Shown here one piece after another: positions 1 to 12,620 of a stretch of DNA of 64,000 bases (within the stretch, counting starts at the first letter, position 1; each line of letters starts with the position of its first letter). The stretch spans positions 9,601,721 through 9,665,720 of the forward strand of contig NW_025062479.1 in NCBI RefSeq assembly GCF_000002995.4, in the 5' to 3' direction. The position numbers and the translations under genes are program-made. The DNA comes from Brugia malayi. Taxonomy: Eukaryota; Nematoda; Chromadorea; Rhabditida; Onchocercidae. The notes under the pieces were generated by a model. The model did no database searches. It worked only from the letters and a program-made list of their open reading frames with translations, and had not been told where the DNA came from.

Positions 1-3000
1 ACAAGTTTTCTTCTCGTATGGCCTTGGCCTAGGCGCTCTTGTTGCACTTGGTAGTTACAATTCGTATCATAATAACATCTACAGGTAAATAAATATGCAA
101 TCTTTATTGTAGCATTATTGTTAAATTAACATTTTTGACAAAATAAAAAAATTTTTATGAAATTTACAGGCAAGCATTGACAATATGCTTTGTGAATAGT
201 GCTACAAGCGTTTTTGCTGGTTTCGTCATCTTTTCATTCATTGGCTTTATGGCTGTTGAACAAGGCAAACCTGTTGATGAGGCAAATATTAAAATCTTAT
301 TTAACTTATAAATTTAGCTAAAATTTAGTGAAAATTTATTAATTAAGACTTTTGCTTCAATAACTGATAAATGGTAAATAATAAGCAAAAAGAATTTTCA
401 CTGGAAAATTTTTAATGAATTTTGAAAGTTTATATCTTAAATGGATTCAAAGTTTAATTGAACTTAAAAACTTTAGCTTTTGATTAATCCTAAAAGTTAA
501 ATTTTACAAGATTTTGTGAAATTTTTGAGCAAAAATGCTTTTAGGTAGCACAGTCTGGTCCAGGTCTCCTTTTTCTGGCTTATCCATCTGGAATCTTACA
601 GCTACCATATACAAATGTTTGGTCAATCCTGTTCTTTACAATGGTTTTATTCTTGGGCATTGATTCACAAGCAAGTTTTTTTCTTTTTTTTGTAGCAATT
701 TAATTTAACAGCTACTATATCAGAAATAGAATCAAATCATTTGCAAAGGCAGCTTTTTCACTTGCACTATTTTTTATAAAAAACTAATTAATTTTACTTA
801 TTTCTGGGACAGATGGTTACTATATTTAGTAATTTAATATATATTTCATTCAATATTTAATATTTAATATATATTTCATTTAATATTTAATATTTAATAC
901 TATATTTAGTAATTTAATATATTTCATTTAATTAATAACCATTTAATATTTCATCACGCACTATATTTATGCTTATTTTATTTATAATTACTTTTCATTG
1001 AATCATCTAATTCAGTGTTTAAATTTGTTAATAAAATCTTCTGTTCAAATTTAATAAAAGAAAAAAGTAGGTGTCATTTTTCTTTTTTTTTGATGGTCGT
1101 TTTTTAACAAAATGTATATTTTCAAGAATTTATAGCGCAAGTGTCGCAGCTATGTGTGCATGAGATGAATAAATTTTATATTTAGTTTTGTACTATGGAA
1201 GGTTTTTTTACGGCAGTGATTGATGAGTTTCCGCATCTGATACACGGCAAGAAGTATGGCCGTGAATTTTTCGTACTCGGAATTTGCATTATAAGCTACT
1301 TATGTGGCTTAAGTACTGTTACAAAAGTAAGTTTAGCCTAAAAAGTCTGAGATATTTCAAAAAAAAAGTGTATAGATTTGCTTATTCTTTCACAAAAATA
1401 TAGGAATCAAATTAATTTATTTAAGATATAAATTGATTTTTATTGGTATATCACTGATATTAGTTTTTTTTTTTATGTAATTCTTTCAAAGATAAAAAAA
1501 AGTTTGAAAAAATGCTTGCAGGAATGAAACGATATTGATGTTTGTGATTATTTGCACATTTTATGACAGTAAAATCAAATTATCAGATTCAATTAAAGAT
1601 TAAAAAAGTGTTTAATCAGAACTTCCCTTCTAATTATCTATTTATTTGTTAGAATTCGAAAATTTTCAGGGCGGTTTTTATGTATTTCAGTTGTTTGATT
1701 TTTATGCAGCATCCGGTTGGGCGCTTCTATGGCTTCTATTTTTCGAATGTATTGCCATTTCTTGGTCTGTTGGTACGTATTAGCTCTCCATTATTTTAAA
1801 AACTTAGTGAATGAAGTTGGTCTAGTTAATGAATAGTAAATAGGTATGGCCAATATATTTTCAGTACTTCGCAGATAAGTTTAACCAGTACATTTTTAGT
1901 AATTTGCAGATAACAGTAATTCTGTAATCAAAAAGCACACTAGAAAATCAAAAATTAAATTTCAGTGATTTTTGGCTTACTTAATGCAAAAAGATTTAAT
2001 TCACAAATTCTGAAATTAAGATGAGGTCAAGGGCCCTTTTTTTCTACTAAAAGCTCTAGGTGCAATTTATATCAGTTCCTATATATTCTCTTCATTCCAG
2101 GGCATATCAAATTATCATATTTTTCATCAAAATTGAATCGTAAAGCTATTTTATCACTATGCAAAATGAAAGTGTATCGAGACTTAATTTATCCAGACTT
2201 CGTTTCTTTTAGGTATCGATCAGTGGTATGAATATATCAGATCAATGGTAGGTTATTATCCGAGTCGATGGTGGAAATTTTGTTGGGTTTTTGCAACTCC
2301 CGTTGTGTGTATGGTTAGTATTGTTTTGCGTCTGCCAATGCGGAATACAATTTTAAATTTTATTCTAAATGTCCTAAATTTCATCAATCATTAATTGATC
2401 GTAATATATTAAAATTTTTTATCGAAATTGAGTTATAAAGCTATATAATCACAAATGGCTATCTTGTAAGATTGTCATTTTTAAAAAGATTATATAGCTG
2501 AGATTTATTGGGTAATTGTAACTAGGATTTGTAATTGATTGATATTTAGGTCTTCAGCTTATCTATTTAATAGATTATTTTGTTTCAGTCAATTTATCCG
2601 AATCGATTAATGGAAGGTAGTCTATCATATATCATAAGATTTAATTTTAAAATCATATCGTTTGCAGAGTGTAATGCTTTTTGGATTAGCAAAATATGAA
2701 CCACTGCGAATAGATGCATACAATTATGATTACCCATTATGGGGACATATATTTGGATGGTTTCTTTCCCTTTCATCCATGCTTTGCATTCCGGTTTACG
2801 GCATCTATTTATGGACTATAACCGATGGAACTACTTCACAAGTACATTCTGTCATATCACATTTACTCGCTAGCTTTATCAGTATCTTCAGCTTTTTCAA
2901 GCTGTCTTGCTATAGATTGTATAATCTATCTTTTCTAATTATATTTAAGCTTATAACTTTCATCTTTTCATCTATTAATAATACCTACTACTTGTCACTT

Positions 3001-3158
3001 ATAAAGTAATTCATTACTTGTTTTATAATTATTATTTTGTTTTCTATGGTTTTAATGGGATTAATTTGTTTCAGAGAGTTAAAAAGCTATTTCGGCCAAA
3101 AATACAAATTGAATTAGATGGTAATGTTGGACAAGAACTAACGGAGCGTGAAGAGTAA
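1..3158 (+). CDS. SLC6 sodium-dependent GABA-type neurotransmitter transporter, 3' part (5' end outside window)
   Basis: This is the C-terminal half of a Na+/Cl--dependent SLC6 transporter at the plasma membrane; the pattern is closest to GABA transporters (C. elegans snf-11 or vertebrate GAT). Exons that join in phase: <1-84, 170-281, 545 to about 670, 1186-1326, 1670-1772, 2213-2313, 2668-2841, 3075-3158 (stop TAA). Visible family signatures are [11 protein letters not shown] (TM5-6 region), [17 protein letters not shown], the [13 protein letters not shown] segment, [36 protein letters not shown] and [17 protein letters not shown], in the order expected from TM6 to TM12. The C-tail is short and acidic (ELTEREE). 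Two introns (282-544, and the one after the LGIDSQ codons) fit only with GC rather than GT donors. Transporter identity is secure; GABA versus a related substrate (creatine, betaine) is inference because the N-terminal substrate-site TMs lie outside the window. Confidence 0.9.
827..935. repeat. AT-rich imperfect tandem repeat in SLC6 intron
   Basis: Units built from ATTTAGTAATTTAATATA, TTTCATT and AATATTTAATATTTAA recur about two to three times with small changes. It lies in the intron between the LGIDSQ exon and the MEGFFTAV exon. It looks like slippage or local duplication with no coding potential. Confidence 0.6.
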
Positions 3159-6100
3159 TTCTTATTGTTGAGAAAAATGATAACGTGTAATTTTCATTCT
3201 TTACGAACTTTTACTTCACTTCCAAATTAACACTTTAATAGCTTTTAGGAACTTGAAATAGAGTATCAGTTAAAGCTTTCAGCTATACTTAACTGATAAC
3301 TAATTAGCATAATGATAAGATGCCATCAAATGTAAAACTTGGAGCAGAAAAAACGAAAACGAAGATACAAGAAGTAACATTTTTGAAATGGAAAGGACAA
3401 ATGAAATGTTTGCATTTATTATCACATAGTTAATTGGTTGTTTCATTTTTTGCGATATGATCTTTATCTGAGGAAATTTCTCAGAAATCAAGTGAAAATT
3501 ATTGTTATGAACAAATATTAAGTAATTCTTTTACAAAATTCAATTTTGATGCCTCAATGAATACGATTAATTAGCATTTTCACATATCCTGAATATGTTG
3601 CTTAGTTTATGCTATGTAAATGAACGATCAATTGTTTCAATCGATTAGTAGTACTTAGGTGGGTGTAATTAGCTGCCAAAAATTATTACTGAGAAGGGGA
3701 AAAAATGGAAAGAATGAATATTAATGTTATATGCATTGCACTTATAAGCATTAAACATTTAATTATGCAAATCAAATTTATGGAAACATTAAAGTTCAGT
3801 GATGGAAAATCTTCATTTTGGGGTGAATTCTTGAATGAAAAATAAAAATAAAGGATAGACTGCTTAACTGTATTTTCAACTGATCTTTGTAAAGATATGA
3901 TTTATAATTTTTTAGAATTTCATTCGGCGTTTTTCACAAAAAATCCTTGATGAACAGTATTTCATTTGGTAGATTGAAGCTCTCATTTGATGATTTTTAG
4001 CTAGTTATAGTTAAATTTATGATAATTATTCAAGTTTGAACGTTATAATTATTCAAGTTTGAACCTTTATGAACATCGTTTTTTTGCTAGTCAATCGTAT
4101 GCTAAATCTTCCACGCATTACTACTCGATGATTTCATAAACTATGCCGCATATCTACAATTAAACCATTTGGTGTCAAATTATCGATAATGTCACCTGAA
4201 GAAATACATTAGTCAAAAAAAATAAAATATACGAATTTAATATGAAAATAAAAACACTGTAACTTATTACATTATCAAGCAGTAGTACGACTTTTTCGGC
4301 GAATAACGATTAATTTTTGAATAGTAAAATTTTGGTCTTCTATATTGCTACTTCTGAGATCTGATTAAAGGAAAATTTCATTTCAATAGATCTGTAAAAT
4401 TACCTTTTTATAATATGTTTATAATAAACAGTTACTCATTTAAAGTTTACATTTTTAAAATTAGACATGAGAGAATTTTTCTTTCTAGCTTACATAGATA
4501 ATGTAAAATCCCAAGTTTACTTATTATTTAATTGGAATATTTTGAAATACATTAAACAAGATACTTCCATTGAAAAGATTGTTTAGTTGTAGTAAAGTAA
4601 GACAATGTTATTTTTCATTAATTTTTCAAGCGTTTATGTGACATAATCATTAAATGTTCATTACAACCAAATTCTCAATGAAAAAATTTTTATCGTCAAG
4701 AAAAGAATAGAGTCAAATTTTTTTAAAAGGAGATTTGACCCTAAGCGAAAAATATAAGAGCTGGAAAGGATATTTTTGGATTTTAGTCGAAATTATTTTT
4801 TTTTTTTTGGTTCTTAATAAAAGCTAAATAAGATCAAATGAATGAATATTTTCAATTATTATATTCCTATCTTTTTTGTTTTAACAAAAATTCTTTCAAA
4901 AGCTTGCGATATTAAATAATTGTTGTTTAGCTCTTGATTGCATTCCATCCCACTTCTTTTTCGTTCATTTTTCTTTCTTTTTAACTTCTATTTCACCTTT
5001 TTTTTAATGAAAAAATTTATTTCATCTTGTTAGAAAATAATTTAACTCCATAAAATTTTTCATTTCAAATATTTACAACAAATATTACTTCACATGAAAA
5101 AAAAAACGACTGAAAGATTAGTCTTTTTGTTCAAGTTTAATTTTAAAATTCAAAAAAATGATTCATTCATTATTTTTTTTCATGCTTACTATATATTCAA
5201 TCACTTCTGTTCATTCTAAAAAAACAGTTTTTTTTCTTGATATGATTGATTATTGTCATGAAATAAACAAAAACTTGAAAATGCATAAACTTCCTCAATG
5301 ATTTATCATTTTAACTTGTTTATAATTTGTGGCATATGTACATTCGATTAAACAAATTTTGCTAACTTTTACATATTTTGTTAAATAATTTGATGTATCA
5401 CTAATAGAATATTCAAATAGTTGTTTATATTTATTTCTTTGTTTTTTTTTTCTTTTTTTTTAAACGAAAATGTAGCACTTAATAAGTATTACTGAGTGAT
5501 TAATTAGTAATATCAAAATTAACTGGTAATACAATTTGAAATTAATTAACTGATTAATTTTGATTGATTTATAAAAAACAAATCATAACTTTCCTTCTTT
5601 AAAAAGAAATCTTTACAAATAAACATTTGTCGTAACTTGGAAAAACTTTTCAAAAAAAAAAAATGTCCGTTTGTAATTTTTTTTAAAACAAAAGTTACCT
5701 TTTGTTTGAAGAAAATAAAACATAAAATTGACGTATATATATAAGCAAATTAATACATACATATATATCCACGCAATTACTATGTCTCTTGTTTTTCACT
5801 CGTATTGGCGATTTTTTCATAATTAAAGTTAATTTTTAAAAATGCAAACAAATATGAATATAAATATAAATTAATGAATAATTGAATTTCTTTATTTCTT
5901 TTAACTTTGACAACTTTTTCCCATCTTTTTTACCTTTTTTTGATTTCACAAAAGTTTATGTCATATTTCAACTTTTACAGTCAAGTTATTTATTACTTAC
6001 ATGTAAGATACTATCATTTCCCTTTGCTTTTCGATTTTAAAAATTTTCGTTGTGATTTATAGAATGAATGAATTTAAAATGCATTGTCAATTTTTGAAGA

Positions 6101-7074
6101 AATTATGATAATTGTGCTAGTAAATTTGTACTTATTCCTAACAAAATTTATATTTTCGTTTTTCTCTTTTTTTAAATTTCTCATTCATACTCAATAAAAT
6201 TGATCATCAGTTGACTGATCAAAATTATTTATTATAGTTTATTCAATCATATTAAACTTTTTTGTGTGTGAAAACCTTTTGTAAATAACTTATATTAAGC
6301 TATTAATACAAGTTGAATTCAAAAGTAAGGCAAAGGAAGCTAAAGCTTTGAAAATTGATACTAATGCTAAATTTCTTAAAATTTAATATCTCGATAAGAG
6401 ATAAAGTTGTTCAAATTATAATTGTTTTTCAAATGAATCATTCTGTCTTCTCAAATACAAACTTCTATCTGTCCAAAACATTTATTCATTATTATTCAAA
6501 TATTATGGCTTAGAATAAACTATTATGTGCGATGTGCACATATATATATATATATACACAAGAATGACCTGTATTAAAGAAGGCGAGAAAATAGAAAGAG
6601 GAAGATTATGGTTCAACAATTACCAGTCATGTCCATTGGCTCCTATGATAATTCGCTAATTTAAATTATTCAGCGTATAAATCAAAATCAGTAATTAAAT
6701 TTGGCCAACAGTGATTTATATTTTTTTGTATTTTTGAAAGTTTGTATTTTGTATGTTAATATGTATATATATTTTACACTTTTAAATGTGTTTTACGTAC
6801 GTATATTTACATTTATAATTTGTTTTTTTTTTTTTTTTTCTGATATTGAAAGTTCAGGAATTTTTGATTAATGATTCTAAATAACAACATATGAAGTTAA
6901 GTAATAAATTAATTTCATAAAACTTTTAGTTGCTGATGTTTCAATTAATAATACTCATAATTAATTAACAGTGTGATAATAAAAATGACAACTAAAATTA
7001 GTGATAACAGTAAACATTTCAAATGCTGTTTATTCAAGGGTTTCCACTAATCACAAAAATCAATCAATTTTCAG
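3159..7074. other. Intergenic AT-rich DNA
   Basis: About 3.9 kb with no supported gene on either strand. It holds many homopolymer T and A runs and short ATATAT runs near 5735-5765 and 6540-6555. A candidate AATAAA for the SLC6 gene is at 3841-3846. A 20-bp sequence is repeated exactly at 4022-4041 and 4045-4064. I saw no tRNA or other RNA gene. Confidence 0.6.
4022..4064. repeat. Two exact 20-bp tandem copies, period 23
   Basis: The 20-mer ATAATTATTCAAGTTTGAAC occurs at 4022-4041 and again at 4045-4064, separated by 3 bases. It is a recent local duplication with no associated gene. Confidence 0.85.
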
Positions 7075-9174
7075 GTGATCATGCCATCACGAACATTGTT
7101 TTGCGGGAAATGTGAAGGTCATGGACGACAGATTGTGTTGAAAGGTAACGTTGGTCCATATAAGGACTGTCACTGCAAAACTGTAATTGTTATACCTACA
7201 TTTGTAATAATTTAGCTATTCAATTTGAAATTTTTGAATTTTTAAATTCTTTCGATTTGTTTACAGTAATTCGCTCCTACGTAAGCGAATTAAGTTGATT
7301 TCAAATAAATTTCTATGAATTAAACAAAAAATTTTCTTATGTCAATTAGAAATATGTGACGAAATTATTTAACATATATATATTTTTTAAAGTAAGAGTA
7401 TCATATAAACGAATCTTTTAAATGAAAAAAATTCTAACTTCGAATATTTTCTCTAAACATTAATTAAAGAAATTAATCACAAAAGATAAGCGTAGTAGTA
7501 AAGTAAATTCGATTAAGATATCATTAAATTTTTCCGGTCTGATAACTGTTAAGCCTCTTTTTTTTCTTTTGGGATGATTAAATAAAAATATAGTAGATCC
7601 AAATTTGTTTAAATTTTTTTTAATGTGCGTGCAAGCGCAATTATACGACGATATCGGTCACGCAGTAGTAATTGTAGTTTAGTGTTGAAACCAGTGCAAT
7701 TCCAAAATGGCAATATTAGGCTACGTGTTTACCCGAAATTTATTGATGGTATAAAATTTTCAATAAAATGTCTATTTATTGAATCATTTTTTATATAAAA
7801 TATTGCAAGTAAGAATACATATTTGATGTTAAAAAAAACCCGTCGAACAAATTTTTCAATGAATATTTAATCACTTGGTAATAAAATTATGATGTTCATA
7901 TGATAAATATTTAGCACGAAGTGAAATGAACACATTCACTAAATTCAAATTTATTTAATTTAAAAATTAAATTTTTAAAAATTTTTTTTAAAATTACTTC
8001 AGATTGCGAATGTGTTTCAATTCCAACTGATTACATTAACAATAATTTAGTAAATAATCCATCGTATTTATGCAATTTTAATTTTCCACAATATATTCAC
8101 AAAGAAATTCATCAACTATTCTTTTTCCTCATAAATTCGTATAAATTGTTATCATAGCATTTTCATCACTTATTAATTATTAAAGTAATAGTTTCAGTAT
8201 TGAGGATAATAAAAAAAAAATACAAGTGATTTTTTTAACGTAATAATTATATTTAAACGAAATTTCAGCTCAGTAATTATGTGACAATTTGTCTTAGAAA
8301 TTTATGTTTTAGAAATGTCTTAGAAAAACATTATGAAGGAATTATAGGAACTCAGTCAATCATCAGTTAGACAAAATGCTATTTACCGTTTTGATGAAAC
8401 AATGTTGAATCCAGAAATGGCATTTATGGTTCAGGAATATGGCTGTTCGCAAAATACTATTTCAGATATATGCAATGCATCAATCCCTATTTGTCAACAA
8501 CATGAGATATCTGATGTTCCAATAGACAATCGGTTGACCTGACTTACGGGCAGTAAGAAGCAAACTGCAAAATTATATTAGCGAACAATTCAATAGTAGT
8601 TGGCAAGGTCAGGAAAAGAATTCAGATTTGTTTTTAAATCAATTTCATTAAAAATCATTGAAAATCGTTGCATGCCAGAATTTGTTGCAATGATTCTAAA
8701 TCAATGTGCTAATTCAAATTTATCCAATAGCCCAGTCCATATATAAGTATACTTTATGCATTGTAACAATTACTACTTTAAAGTGATAACAAGTCGCTTT
8801 GGTCAACTTTTTGACCACTATCTTCCATCATGTCTTGCTTTTCCACCTATTGCGCATTCCCTGAAATCTGAAGGAGCAGTAACTTATGCATTACACCAAA
8901 ATAAGCCGCACGACAAGAAGATTGTTGACAAATCAGCTAAAGTAGTTGATAGGTGCAAAGAGACTTTCAAATCCAAACAAATACGCAGAAAGAAGAAATT
9001 TAGAAAATATAAAATGGATATTAAAAAACTGATAAATCTTGATGTTAGTACTGGATTTAATCTGGATAGCATAGATCGCAAAGGTATATTACTTGATTCG
9101 TCACTTTTTTTTCCAAATAAAATTCTAGCATACATTCAGCAATCAAATTTTAAAAGCTATTTAAAACTAATTTA
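7075..9174 (+). pseudogene. Decayed DM-domain (doublesex/mab-3 family) transcription factor copy
   Basis: After a good acceptor (TTTTCAG), the first exon (7075-7182, ATG at 7081) encodes a DM-like zinc module: [15 protein letters not shown], then PYKDCHCKT. The canonical family has LKGH followed by a Cys about four residues on; here the His is Asn and that Cys is absent, so two expected zinc ligands are missing. A second block (about 7627-7748) encodes [12 protein letters not shown] and [13 protein letters not shown], resembling the DM-linked extension of nematode DMD-3/MAB-23-type proteins (from memory), but no AG acceptor precedes it and the upstream frame meets a stop. A third block (8348-8540) reads openly but only in a phase that does not join. 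The reading frame then changes near 8540 and again near 8640, and an in-frame TAA lies near 8747 before a further 139 open codons ending at 9174. So many lesions suggest a pseudogene. Clustered assembly errors are the alternative. Confidence 0.6.
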
Positions 9175-9210
9175 ACTTCTCTAATATGCAATTTAAATTG
9201 AATACTAAGT

Positions 9211-9212
<2 letters not shown>

Positions 9213-9289
<77 letters not shown>
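9213..9289. repeat. (AT)n dinucleotide array
   Basis: About 38 uninterrupted AT units lie roughly 40 bp past the last open frame of the DM-like gene copy. Such arrays are unstable in length and prone to assembly error. Confidence 0.95.
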
Positions 9290-9293
<4 letters not shown>

Positions 9294-12200
9294 ATCATAT
9301 CAGATCGGAAATAATGAATCATTTATGGAAATGAGGTCACGAACTTTGCAATGAACTGCAGAAGATATGCTCCGGTTATAAAACTCTCGTTACTAGCACT
9401 TCTTTCTGATGTTTTTTCACTTGAAGATCGTGATATCAGTAAAATATGGTTTAATAGTACCAAACATTCAATTTATTACAGAAGTGCTTTTTTGTTGTAG
9501 CTTCTTTTCCAAAATAAACTTTTAAACATTTTATTTTAGAGAGTCAAATTTGATTAATTTAAATTTGAAATATTTCAAAACTCCATCTAAATGAAATAAT
9601 ACTGAGTTATTTATCAGATAAGACACACGTTTTTGACGATTGATAATAAAACTTTTATAAGAAATGATTATTTCTCAGAGGAGCTAATTATCATCCTTGA
9701 AAACTTTGTCTTACCGAAATGTGAAATTAGAATTTAACATCTTTGCATCTCAATCATTATTATAATTGAAATAGACATCGAGACAGTATTGGAGTAGATT
9801 AACTGACCCATAAGTTTCATGTAAGCAAAAAAGTAAAGGGCAATAAAAAAAAAATGTTTTAAATATTGGTTCTGAAATGCTTTCGTAGTTTGCTTGATAA
9901 AAAATTAAAATAGAATATATTTGCAAAGATGGAATGACAAACAATTTCGGTGATAAGGAATAATGCTTCCTAGTTTATTTCTTTTTTTTAACTTTCGACG
10001 ATTTTAAGACTTACTTCTATTAATGAATTTGAAAGCTTATAAAACAATTTATAAAGTTTTATAAAAGTAAAGAGAATTGCGCTAAACAATAGTGCTAAAA
10101 AAAATTGTTAGTTTTTGAAAAGGCAAAAAAAAGTTCAAAAAAAAAATAGCAAATAATTTTATAAATTATTGCATAAATAAATTTTAATTATAACAAAATA
10201 ATTAATGTTAACATATTTTTCACTTTCACTTTTTAAACTATTATTGCAATAATATCGAATCACTGATAAATTTATTTTGCTTATTATTAATTACTTTTCA
10301 TTAAAATGCATACATTTTTCTTAATTCAAAAATAATAGACACATTTTATTTGTCATACATTTAATAAAAATAAATTTTATTACATAGAATTAAACTCATT
10401 TAAACTGCAAATGCATTTGACGCAACTCCTTCAATAATTCTTTTTTTCTCTCTTTTTTTTTAAAAAAAATTGCAGTGAGAACTGTTTATCACTGATTATT
10501 TCGGTATGATAAATCAAAGTACAACAAATTCAGTTTACGATTTTTTTTTTCTTTTTTTGGAGAACATAAGATTTTTTTCAAAAAGGTTTCTTTTATATTG
10601 TTTTGTTTCGTTTTTTTCAAAAAAAAAAAAAACCAAAACTTCTTAACTTCCTCAAATGAGATATTTTAAAAAAGAAAAATTTGAAATGAAATTTTAATTT
10701 TCACTAAAATAACATAATAACAAATCTACAACTTTAATTTTACTGAATCGAAATTTGATCAATAAACATCAAAAGAGTGGGAAAGAAAAAAATCAGGAAG
10801 CATAAATTTTCTCCAATGATATTTGCAATTAATAAAATGAGTTTTATATTTTTGTATTTTTTCACATAACTGCTGTGAAAGTATTTATATGCAATAATTT
10901 TTAGGAGAATTAGCGATTAATAAAATCTTGAAAATATTATTATAGGAAATGAACAAAAGCATTTGTTATACAATAAAAGAAAACTTTTTTTAGAATAATA
11001 AAAAAGATTAACGATCTAATTTTTCAGGAACTTAGTATCATGAGTTAATACAAATATGACAATTGTATATTTAAATTTCTAAAATTTAGATCATAATGAA
11101 AAAGAAATGGTAGAAGAACGCAAATTAATGAAAATTTTAATAAATAATTCAAAATGAACAATACATTCTGCTATATCCATAAAAATTGCTTTGCTTTTTG
11201 ATTAGAAAATTTGTAAATTTGATTGCTTTTTATAATTTCAATTTTCCATTTAATAGTCATACGTTTTGGTTATTTGATGTAATAACCAGTAGAAAATTAG
11301 GGATTTTTAGACTACGAAGAAATTCCGGGAAATAAATTTGATTAATTACTTAACATTAACATTTGCATTCTAAGATTTTTCGCAACATATTATACAGTAA
11401 TTTCTGCAAATTTTTTTTCACTACACTTGAATAATAACAGGTAAACAACATTTTGTTAAATATTTTAATAAAGTTGTCAAGTCAAATTACATGTCGTTTA
11501 ACCTTATCGATGAATTGAACAAACTAATTTTCGTTAAGGAAGTAGCAAGAGCATCTCGTTTAAGTTTCCGAAAATTTATATAGTTGACTATTAATCAACA
11601 ACTATTGCAATTTCTTATAATGAAGATACCTTGATTAAACTTATTGAAAGCTATCTGAAGTAATAACATTTGCATATTTTGAGTCCTTCTATAATAATTA
11701 GCAATAAGTGATCTGATATATTAGAAATGTTTACTGCAATTTATCGAATTTTTTAATGATATTATCTGAAATAACTTCCTTCCAAAATAATTTATGTATT
11801 TATCACAAATTTTTTTATGCTTGTTTTTCTCTAAATTCAATAAATTTTTGACTGTATTTATTAAAACTAGATAATTTTGCTAATTGTTGATTTTTGAGAA
11901 ATACATTTCAGTAATACAATTACTCATTGAAGAATTAATTTCATTACTCTCCTGGCATCTGCCATCTTTCTGACCAATGATGTGGTAAATTTCTGCTTAT
12001 GAATGGCGTCTGCAAAAGGTTATTGTTACGTTTTTTCACGAGTGAAATTTTTTCTGAAAGCAAAAGACTAATTTTTATCTTTTTTTGTATATTTTGCATA
12101 AGTTTGGCAATGATACTGTAACTGATACTGTTCTTGAGTTGTTGCTAAAATTTATGATAATTTGGATAATAACTTAGGTAATGATAACATGGTAATGCCA

Positions 12201-12534
12201 CGTAATTGATGATGGAAATGTTTAGCGGTAGTTTTAACTGTAAATATGGTTATTTATAAAGTTTAGGTTCATCTCCAGTAAATGAGAAATTATTTCTTTT
12301 TTTTGATTTTTTCCCAACAATTGTTTTTTTTTTTTTTTTTTTTTTTTTTTGTTTATCCAGATTGTATTAGAAATAACAAACTTCAATTGAGATGAATAAT
12401 GCAAACGCAATAAATTGGTAGATAGAGAATTCATAGCAATCAGTTAATGAGCTCAACTTGCTATAACTAATGTTTGTTATTTTAATTTATTGTCGTATTT
12501 AATTAGCGATGTTTTTTTTTCTCGTACTGCCGTA
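9290..12534. other. Intergenic AT-rich DNA
   Basis: No supported exon on either strand. Contents are A/T homopolymers, including a T run near 12325-12350, and scattered short open frames without family signals. It probably separates the DM-like copy from the 3' end of the GPCR gene. Confidence 0.5.
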
Positions 12535-12620
12535 TCATTCCATTTGTTCATTTGCTGGTTCCTCATTCATTTTAACAATCTCTTCACCGTTTTCATCAGA
12601 AACAGAAACATCGGATATGT
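12535..12620 (-). CDS. Possible terminal exon (acidic tail), maybe of the upstream GPCR
   Basis: Reading the minus strand after an acceptor-like TTTTTGTTAG, an open frame gives ISDVSVSDENGEEI, then VKMNEEPANEQME and a TGA stop. The codon content is much less biased than the surrounding AT-rich DNA, and it looks like a genuine acidic C-terminus. It is the first convincing coding-like segment downstream of the GPCR exons (next one at 15.74 kb), on the same strand. The TM7 exon that should lie between them was not found, so assignment to the GPCR is inference. It could belong to another small gene. Confidence 0.35.
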
